A DNA stretch of 64,000 bases from a virus, in the IMG/VR virus record IMGVR_UViG_3300042293_000555, positions 1-64,000 of that record; one strand, 5' to 3'. Positions within the stretch are counted from its first letter, which is position 1. Every line of letters begins with the position of its first letter. The notes below the pieces were generated by a model, which worked only from the letters and a program-made list of their open reading frames with translations, was not told the DNA's origin and made no database searches. Shown piece by piece: positions 57,701 to 64,000 of this stretch. The position numbers and the translations under genes were made by a program.

Positions 57701-60700
57701 CATCATATTCACTCATACCATTTATACCTGCAACTATAATCTTATGATACTCTGTACCATGCAATCCCCATAAATGATTTTCACCATTAACCCTTAACAC
57801 TATAAATGGTGGTGTTACTTCAGCAGTAGCTTTAAGGTCAGCAAAAGTAAACTTATCTTTCTTAATCAATTTTAACTTTTGTTCTTCATCAAGATTAACT
57901 AAGTTATCAAGTTTAGGAAGAATATTAGTATTATTTTGTGCAAATTGTACAGCAAATCTACTTGGTACATAGTTTTCACTTCCAACTTCTTCAGATGTAA
58001 TACCAAACTTAGCTGCTGCATCACCATTAAGATCAAGAGAAGCTAATGCATCAGAGAATCCCATTCTTTTTAAATAATCTATAGGAATGAACTTAGCAAA
58101 TTGAATTACTTCCTGTACACCACCTTCAAGAATAGCATAGTTAATCATGTCTTGAGCTAACATCCTTGTATTATAAGTTTCACCATTAAATGATGGCAAG
58201 GATATTTTAGATTCCATTAACTGAAGTAATGCATTAGTCATATAACTTTCATCAAAGTTAGCTGCTGCTGCATTATTAAATTTAATCAATGAAGGTTTAC
58301 CGGGTACAGTAGATGTTTCATATTCCATTACTTGGAACAATTTGTTATTTGCAAAGTAAGGTATTTTCATCAACTTCTGAACATAAGAAGCTAATGATAC
58401 TTTGTTATCTTCTCTTGAATCAAAGAACAACCTATGTCTTTCTCCCTGTGCAGTATTGTTCTCAAACAGTGTTGATTCTGCTGCAACAGTATTCATAAAT
58501 TTCTTTATCTCTTTGAGAATCAATTGTTTTCTTTCAATTTTCTTAGACTCACTTACTTCTCCTAAACTTAGAATTGAGAATATTTCTTTGTTTAATGCTG
58601 CTACTACTTTTGAATTATAAGGAAAATGTTTCTCCCACAATCCATTAGCAAAACTTAAACCTGCAATAGCAATATGTCCACTGATAGTAGTAGGTTTAAC
58701 CCAAACATTGTCACCTAAATTTACAAATTCTTCTTTAGTCAACATCTCAGGTGTACGTGATGTAGTTGGAGATGCAATTTCACCAATCAATGCTCCTGCA
58801 TTTTTAATTGACTTATTCTTGAACAAAGATTTTATAGACTCAAGTTTTTCCTGTACTTCAGGTAAAGATTTACCTAAACCTTTAGAATCTATATTGATAG
58901 ATGTCTGTACTGATCTAAGTTTTAAACCATACTCTTGAAGTAGTTGAAATCTCTGTAATACTTCCTGTTGGAATAATGCTGAATGATTTGTAAGCTGACC
59001 AAGCATTGTTGCATTAGTTAATGCTTCACCATTACCTTCAACAGGTTTAGCAAGAGAGAAACCATACTTTTTAGCAAGAGCATTAAGTACTTTTATTTCT
59101 TTATCAGGATCATATTCTGCAAGATTAGATGAAGCATTATTCATCATCTTTACATAATCTCTAACAATAGGTTGGGATAAGAATAAGAATTGAATAGAGT
59201 TACCATCTGCACCTTTATCAAATCCTAACAATGCCATAACCTTAGATATATCTAATGTTATACCATTAATATTTACCTTACCCATTACCTGTTCTTTCTC
59301 ATTATCTACTGCAATATTTTGAAGTTCCATCAGTACTTCAGCAATAGGTCTTTGTAAACTACTATAATCTTCAAGAATTTTTGCAAAAGCAGGATTAATA
59401 GATGCCTGACCTTCTATAAAATCATCAGCAAAGTTTTCATTATCTTTTATCAAATCAGCAGCATCATCACCTTCTTTAGTATTCAATGCTTTCAACCTTG
59501 CAATAATAAATTCTACTTTACTGACTTTCAATGTTTTAGGTTCACCTAATTTACCATGAGATGTAAGTTCACCAAAAGTAAGTTCTAAAGGTGTTTCTTC
59601 ATCTGCCATCAATATAAGTTGATTACCATTAGCTTTAGCCTGCTCAAATAAAGAATGAGAAGTTACATCTAAAGAATAAGCACCTGTACCTACTTTACCT
59701 GATGCACCTAAAAACATTTTACCTTTCTGATACTCAGAGTTCAGTGGACTAAAATTAGTATCATCTTTTTCTCCTTCCAAAATATCATCAATCATTTGGG
59801 CCTGTTGTTTAGCAAAAGCAATTGACAACACACCATTGATTTTCTTTTGAACTTCTGCATTAGAAGAAGTAAAGATTGATTTATGAATTTTAATCAGTTC
59901 ATTCTGAATAAGTTTTTCTTCTAACCTACTTACATTCTTAGAGTTTTTATTTAATGGAATAATAGTACCACTATCTAATGATGTAGTCCATAAGTTATAA
60001 GCAGTTTCTTTATCTACGTCAAAGTCAAGACCTTTTTGTTCAGTCATGTTTGCAGGTAAAATCATCAAATCACCACTCTCTTCAGGAAGGAATCCAACAA
60101 TTTCAAACTGTGATGCAGATACGTGACCTGAAGTAGGAATCCTAAAAGAAGTTATTGACATTAATTCTTCAGCAATCTTACCTTTCTTAAGTCTGAATCC
60201 TAAATTTGTTTCATCAACATACTTATATCCTTTACCAGATGGATCTTTTTCCATCAGATTAATGAGATTACCTTCACTATCTCTAAACTTAGCAGGCACA
60301 AGTACTTGAGCTGAAATAAAGTTACCTTTGTCATCAAAGGTTGCAGGTTTTAAACTACCACTCCATTTATCAGTCCATACAATTCTATTTTCTTTAACAT
60401 CATCAAGATTGTATTTAAACTTATAACCTTCTTCACTACCTGCTACAAATGAGTTTCCAGGAAACTTCATCTTAACAATTCTACTTTGAACAATAGATAC
60501 TAACAGTGATTCAAATCTATTAGAGTTAGCAGACATCCAAATAGGCATCTCAAATTTAAAGTCAGTAACCTTACCATCTTCATCATAGATATAAGATATT
60601 TGTAAAGCATCAATGTCTTGTTTACCATAACCTTTATCAATAGCTTCCTGTACTAAAAGTTTCTGTACTTTAACAGCAGTTGCTACAACATCAGTAGGTT

Positions 60701-63700
60701 TAAAAGTAACAGGGTCAACTCCCAACTCTTCACAAAGTTGTGTTTGTTTAAGTTTTACCAAATCTGCAAACAGATTAGTAAATTGTTCCTGTAACTGTTT
60801 ACCTGAATAAGTTTGACCATTTAACTTAAATCCTTCAATATCCATAATACCATTACCAAATAATACTTTGGTAAGCTGAGTACCCATACTTACAGTATCT
60901 TCTTTTCTTTTGAAAGATTTAAAAGGTACATCTAACTGAATCTTAAAGTCTTTTCTATTAAGTGTAAGAGATGATTCAAGAATTTTATCTACATCAAATT
61001 CAAGTTCATCTTTCTTACCTTCTTTTGGTTTCTTATGTTCAATAGCAGTGCCATCAGGATTAAATACTTTTAATGCATTGTTGTTTGCACCAACTTTATT
61101 ACCTGATTCATAAGATGCTCTTACATGTTTACCAGTCTTCTTTTCTACTGCTTCCAAAGTTTCTCTGATAACATCCAACTCCATACCTTTAGTAAGTTGT
61201 GGAATAAGTGGATAAGATGATGTCTTAATATACATCATTCTCATTACATCTTGTTCAGCATCATATATTTGACCTGTATATACAGGTTTAATAGGTTGTA
61301 ATACTTTCTTTACTACTGCTCTTTGAGCTTCAGTCATATCTTCTAATGGTGTACCATCAGCAAATAATTTCTTAGCTACCGCTATTTCCTGTGGAGTAAT
61401 ATTGATTGCAGCATCAGCTACCCTACCCATATTTTCTAATATGTGTAAGTGTTCCTGCCAGGTAGTATACTCCTGTGCATTAGTAGCTTCCATATAAAAG
61501 TAATTGTTTGACTTAGGATACTTAGCATTAAAGAACTTAATAGCTGATGCTTTAGCTGCTTTTAACTTTTGAGTTTCTAATTCATCTTTACCTTTTACAG
61601 GCATAGCCATAATCTTGTTATACTCTTCTCTGTCAAATGCTTTATTATCCAACAACTTAGTTAAGAACTCAATGTTGTCAGCTATCTTATATCTGTCATC
61701 TAAGAATATTTGAATATACTGCTCATTCTCAGACTTATTAATTTTAGAACCTGGAGCTATCATTGCAGCTAATCTCTTACCTACATTTACAAAGGTTTCT
61801 TTAACCTGAGTCATTGCAGGATCATTTGGATTAGCTTTATAGTATACAGCAGGGTCACCAATAACTGTCATAAACATATTGGCATTAGCTATAATCTGAT
61901 TAATCTCAAAGTCAAAAGCTGCAATTAGAGTATTGGAAATCTTTGAATCTTTGTCCTTAGCTTTTTTAATCTTCTCTAAATATTCTTTTTCAACAAAATC
62001 CAATTCTCCAAACTCATTCAATATTCCACCTTCTTTCCAATTATCCAATTTCTCATTAACTGATGACTGTACAAATGATTGAATAGCAGGAAGTATTTGA
62101 GATTTATAAGCATCAAGGTCTTTGAGAGTAGTGCTACTGTTATTGATAAATTCTCTAAGGTTTACTTTTTTACCATTAGTAAGAGTAATCTCTAAATCAT
62201 TTAACTTAGGTAAAAAGAATAACATACCAGCACCATTATCATAACTCTTGATATTGGTTTTCTTATTCTTCTCTTTATAAGCAAACATTCTTGTAATTTC
62301 AGGTAGAGCAATTTGCTCATACAACAGTTCCAAGATATCTTCATGTACTCCTACATTTCCTTCACCATCAACATTATAGAAATTAGAATTAGTTAAATCA
62401 AAAGCAGGTGCTTTAACAACAACCATTGTTGACTTATCTGACATTGTTGGGAAAAAGAATCTTGATACTCTTAAAGGAATAGCTAATAACTTTTTACCTG
62501 TACTGTAAGTCTTAGTTGTTGAACCCTGTTTCATATCTTGAAACATAGTAATCTTAGTAGCTTCATGGTCAGTATCACTTAATGTTGTGATATCATTATC
62601 CTTATAACTCTTCTTACCTTTTTCAGTAATAGCTGTCAGACCCAAGTGAGATATACCAAACTTAGAACCTAAACCAAAATCACCATTTGGATCCATCAAA
62701 CTTAACCAAAGAGATTGTTTTGAAAAAGACAATGATTGAAGTTGTGTAAGGATGTCATCAGTTATCTTCTTTCTTTCTTGAGGTGATTTACTGGAAGCAT
62801 CCTTCAACTCATTGAATCTGTCAGTAACATATTTCAATGCAGTAAATCCATAAATAGATTTTTTACCATCTCTAAATGAATTAGTTACAATGTTTTTAGA
62901 ATACTTTGACTGAAGATATGCAAGTGTTGATCTGATTGCACCATCATCTAAAGGATTACCTGTAAGGTTAGTTTCTGATGTAAGGTCAGTTTCAACATTT
63001 CCATTTTTTACTCCCTGACACCAAGCTGCAAGTTTACCAATTGCACCTTTAGTATTATCACTCTTCATAAAGAATCCTGTAGCTGTCAATAACTCACCAT
63101 CACTAAATATTTTATTAGTAAAGATTTGTTCTATTGCTGCATCAGCTAATTCAATACCAAAATAAGATAACCATATTTGTACTTCACTAACAGCTTCTGC
63201 TCTCTCTTCTTTAGTCAACTTCATGTAACCCTTAACTGCTCTTCCTACAACGTGTTCTTGAAATGGTACAATAGTAAGAACACTTTCACCCTTTTCATTC
63301 TTATTAAGGGTTACACTATAAGGTGAACCATTCATTGTCATCTTCTTAGTGGTATCAAGTTTGTTACCTATCTGAGCTAAGAACTTACTGTGAGCAGGAT
63401 TATTAGGATTAAGTGTAACTGTACCTGATTTACCTACACCAAGTTTACTTTTTACAATTTCAACTAATGGTTTATTATCTACATTTGCTAAATCTTTTGG
63501 ACCTGCAAACCAAGAGTCATACTCTTCTAACAAATTATTTGCAACACCTGTATCAACAATGTATTCTCCATCTTCTTCAGTGATAAGTGGATTACTTACT
63601 GCAAATAAATTATTATTCCAAGTAGATGCAATCTTCTTAACAATAGCTGATTGATTGGTATCTGTTACCCTAAGTGTATACTTACCTGTATTAAGGTCAA

Positions 63701-64000
63701 AAGAATACATGGCAAACTCCATCTTCAAAGAGTGAGTGCCCATCTTATTTGCAAATGAATTTTGAATCTGTTTATCAGCAGCTCTTAATTTTACAATAGC
63801 TTCTTTTAACCAAGGATGTGTATCAATGTACAAATCTTCAAGTATCTTCATCTGTATATCAAAGTCTACAGGTTGATCAGCAAGAAATGCTTGTATAGTA
63901 TTGAATACAGTATCAAAGTCTACAAAGGTTGTTACACCAAATGCACCTAATACAGGTAATCCTGTTTTACTATTAATGTTGGTAATCTTTGCTAAGAATA
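54735..64000 (-). CDS. Giant virion RNA polymerase fused to an SF1 helicase (N-terminus beyond window)
   Basis: The frame stays open to the right edge, so the ATG at 63851 is probably internal and more than 3087 residues lie in the window. Counting from that ATG, LDFDVDKE has D1276/D1278/D1280, the DxDxD catalytic loop of crAss-like virion RNA polymerases. A degenerate zincin-like site (LKETVHSITD) lies near 2110. The C-terminal 500 residues are an SF1 helicase: Walker A GGGGTGKTT (Lys2577), IIIDECSMID, ALTSHKAQGSEF and YVALSRAKKKL (motif VI). It should enter the host with the DNA and transcribe early genes. Confidence 0.82.
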   Translation of the reverse strand, partial: FLAKITNINSKTGLPVLGAFGVTTFVDFDTVFNTIQAFLADQPVDFDIQMKILEDLYIDTHPWLKEAIVKLRAADKQIQNSFANKMGTHSLKMEFAMYSFDLNTGKYTLRVTDTNQSAIVKKIASTWNNNLFAVSNPLITEEDGEYIVDTGVANNLLEEYDSWFAGPKDLANVDNKPLVEIVKSKLGVGKSGTVTLNPNNPAHSKFLAQIGNKLDTTKKMTMNGSPYSVTLNKNEKGESVLTIVPFQEHVVGRAVKGYMKLTKEERAEAVSEVQIWLSYFGIELADAAIEQIFTNKIFSDGELLTATGFFMKSDNTKGAIGKLAAWCQGVKNGNVETDLTSETNLTGNPLDDGAIRSTLAYLQSKYSKNIVTNSFRDGKKSIYGFTALKYVTDRFNELKDASSKSPQERKKITDDILTQLQSLSFSKQSLWLSLMDPNGDFGLGSKFGISHLGLTAITEKGKKSYKDNDITTLSDTDHEATKITMFQDMKQGSTTKTYSTGKKLLAIPLRVSRFFFPTMSDKSTMVVVKAPAFDLTNSNFYNVDGEGNVGVHEDILELLYEQIALPEITRMFAYKEKNKKTNIKSYDNGAGMLFFLPKLNDLEITLTNGKKVNLREFINNSSTTLKDLDAYKSQILPAIQSFVQSSVNEKLDNWKEGGILNEFGELDFVEKEYLEKIKKAKDKDSKISNTLIAAFDFEINQIIANANMFMTVIGDPAVYYKANPNDPAMTQVKETFVNVGKRLAAMIAPGSKINKSENEQYIQIFLDDRYKIADNIEFLTKLLDNKAFDREEYNKIMAMPVKGKDELETQKLKAAKASAIKFFNAKYPKSNNYFYMEATNAQEYTTWQEHLHILENMGRVADAAINITPQEIAVAKKLFADGTPLEDMTEAQRAVVKKVLQPIKPVYTGQIYDAEQDVMRMMYIKTSSYPLIPQLTKGMELDVIRETLEAVEKKTGKHVRASYESGNKVGANNNALKVFNPDGTAIEHKKPKEGKKDELEFDVDKILESSLTLNRKDFKIQLDVPFKSFKRKEDTVSMGTQLTKVLFGNGIMDIEGFKLNGQTYSGKQLQEQFTNLFADLVKLKQTQLCEELGVDPVTFKPTDVVATAVKVQKLLVQEAIDKGYGKQDIDALQISYIYDEDGKVTDFKFEMPIWMSANSNRFESLLVSIVQSRIVKMKFPGNSFVAGSEEGYKFKYNLDDVKENRIVWTDKWSGSLKPATFDDKGNFISAQVLVPAKFRDSEGNLINLMEKDPSGKGYKYVDETNLGFRLKKGKIAEELMSITSFRIPTSGHVSASQFEIVGFLPEESGDLMILPANMTEQKGLDFDVDKETAYNLWTTSLDSGTIIPLNKNSKNVSRLEEKLIQNELIKIHKSIFTSSNAEVQKKINGVLSIAFAKQQAQMIDDILEGEKDDTNFSPLNSEYQKGKMFLGASGKVGTGAYSLDVTSHSLFEQAKANGNQLILMADEETPLELTFGELTSHGKLGEPKTLKVSKVEFIIARLKALNTKEGDDAADLIKDNENFADDFIEGQASINPAFAKILEDYSSLQRPIAEVLMELQNIAVDNEKEQVMGKVNINGITLDISKVMALLGFDKGADGNSIQFLFLSQPIVRDYVKMMNNASSNLAEYDPDKEIKVLNALAKKYGFSLAKPVEGNGEALTNATMLGQLTNHSALFQQEVLQRFQLLQEYGLKLRSVQTSINIDSKGLGKSLPEVQEKLESIKSLFKNKSIKNAGALIGEIASPTTSRTPEMLTKEEFVNLGDNVWVKPTTISGHIAIAGLSFANGLWEKHFPYNSKVVAALNKEIFSILSLGEVSESKKIERKQLILKEIKKFMNTVAAESTLFENNTAQGERHRLFFDSREDNKVSLASYVQKLMKIPYFANNKLFQVMEYETSTVPGKPSLIKFNNAAAANFDESYMTNALLQLMESKISLPSFNGETYNTRMLAQDMINYAILEGGVQEVIQFAKFIPIDYLKRMGFSDALASLDLNGDAAAKFGITSEEVGSENYVPSRFAVQFAQNNTNILPKLDNLVNLDEEQKLKLIKKDKFTFADLKATAEVTPPFIVLRVNGENHLWGLHGTEYHKIIVAGINGMSEYDASARAVKSLITTRKKTKVKAPKTPLPVAGEATNMVSKERFGLGIDNISTVIKNMIADKSISPDLKKLAQAILPFVNNETKIVVSETIAKGKYNPGTNTITIPPRTAQADKNELIRVFLKETVHSITDNQLLKYLNPDGTLNNSLGEIPQHITDLLKIYKAARLGLEKKYGVDGINTVMEKIKKQKSIKTATEIEAAKKDENILLKQFEAKVLYGVTDILEFVEMMMTEPEFQTEMAAIDYGAGNKNLVDKFFDFIKQMFSDLGIAVGEGSITANAIKEIFNVMKDAKADVEAAEIDIDTTVWDTSKFSIFLNEDNEYEILADDGSLIDVAPTMEEAKIRFAEIVKSFEKTNEAKKNADIEEINFMVEAKDLVLNIDDMIINDYEEWSKLIKDVNLEDYNNYPFVQSYFKEAGAVAVPEEIDFINKNIDKFEAMLAKFDTKSPTELAEKLKDYTPPVILTQKKVDLSDDKDTDLNNEVEESGAFTAYELFPKVFANEEQSNALDSMNNFLKDKSAKTYVLTGGGGTGKTTIMKKLLSNNPGLKVVGGAIGHNAKEVLKKSIGSRATISTIASMIGLKLDDASGTFMIDKYFDVSKSPLSGAQLIIIDECSMIDEEFLAHLSKVQKLVAPNAKIIFMGDNAQLPPIREKYSKLEGQDSPTFTAYSGNYTAHLSKSMRQEKDSMILTVANMVAANVRSNAIVKDVLEGKEAKLHSDEVQFKDSDQIDAAIEADLKKDKWGTKVIAFSNVIRKYWNGKARVMLFGEQGAKRKFNVGEMISPQFTDEKLKNQFGEEIGVYNGQHFEVTKVNEVPNGIAIAYYDTKTNKESYSTYMAYDLTIKSADGMEFNIRVNDESLDFKAFQAAQKSLYNYYSKLPRGEADRVKKTMYEKNKTAFRSVEYGYALTSHKAQGSEFNNVYVFKNDILSNGTSTKSKNQALYVALSRAKKKLTVIKDVFNPDDYLDLETFSPATEKELSLSEEPWTLETNECGI

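Noticed and set aside
55368-58938. Several plus-strand frames of 60-141 codons inside the giant polymerase gene
   Set aside because: They are antisense shadows of one continuous coding frame and have unlikely compositions.
1-64000. Stop codon reassignment (TAG or TGA), known in some crAss-like phages
   Set aside because: TAA, TAG (for example the JAB gene and the gene ending at 37994) and TGA all end well-delimited genes with the next gene starting at once. Large proteins carry no in-frame TAG or TGA.
1-64000. CRISPR arrays, insertion sequences or prophage attachment sites
   Set aside because: I saw no regularly spaced repeats with unique spacers, no transposase or integrase motif, and no tRNA-end duplication. 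The only mobile gene recognised is the GIY-YIG endonuclease.

Overview
The window looks like about two thirds of a crAss-like phage (order Crassvirales) that infects a member of the Bacteroidota. The evidence is as follows. There are two long, oppositely transcribed gene blocks. A large terminase, an 811-residue portal, an acidic scaffold-like protein and a major capsid protein follow each other on the minus strand. An IHF-like protein sits at the head of that block. Three giant minus-strand ORFs include one with the LDFDVDK catalytic loop of crAss-like virion RNA polymerases. Bacteroidota-type -7 boxes (TAnnTTTG), few Shine-Dalgarno sites, low GC and GCTDP/SprB-like virion repeats agree with that host group. 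Family assignments come from reading motifs; no search was run. TAA, TAG and TGA all end genes, so the code is standard.

Layout. From 1 to 18462 (minus strand) lie the tail/fibre proteins, a small two-helix membrane protein, virion proteins, capsid, scaffold, portal and terminase. Upstream of these are an amidase endolysin, a DUF1573 protein, a Cys-rich protein, an IHF-like protein and a winged-helix-like protein. From 18463 to 18790 is the divergent control region. From 18791 to 25017 (plus strand) is an early region of small genes. It is rich in terminators, tRNA or tRNA-like genes and structured RNAs, and six copies of a C-rich promoter-like motif are confined to it and to the control region. 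From 25151 to 40634 is the replication and recombination block: family B DNA polymerase, SF2 helicase, DnaB-type helicase, Sak4-type ATPase, primase and two PD-(D/E)XK nucleases. Between primase and nucleases sits a cassette that reads as a ubiquitin-like conjugation system (beta-grasp protein, E2-like protein, JAB/JAMM protease, E1/ThiF). From 40676 to 47004 are lysis and nucleotide-metabolism genes: a lipoprotein glucosaminidase, ThyX, a class II aaRS-like protein, a SleB-like hydrolase, dUTPase and an envelope-spanning protein. A strong terminator at 47027-47058 separates the converging blocks. From 47061 to the right edge (minus strand) are three giant proteins. One of them has a zincin motif and an ADP-ribosyltransferase-like domain. 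The last is an RNA polymerase fused to an SF1 helicase, and it runs off the window.

How it may work together (inference). The giant proteins are packaged and injected, and the virion RNA polymerase then transcribes the early region from the C-box motifs. Replication and nucleotide genes follow, and the leftward structural block is expressed late. The most unusual content is the ubiquitin-like cassette, a duplicated three-way-junction RNA whose helices covary, and a set of tRNA-like genes that keep the acceptor, D and T arms but have a replaced or expanded anticodon domain.
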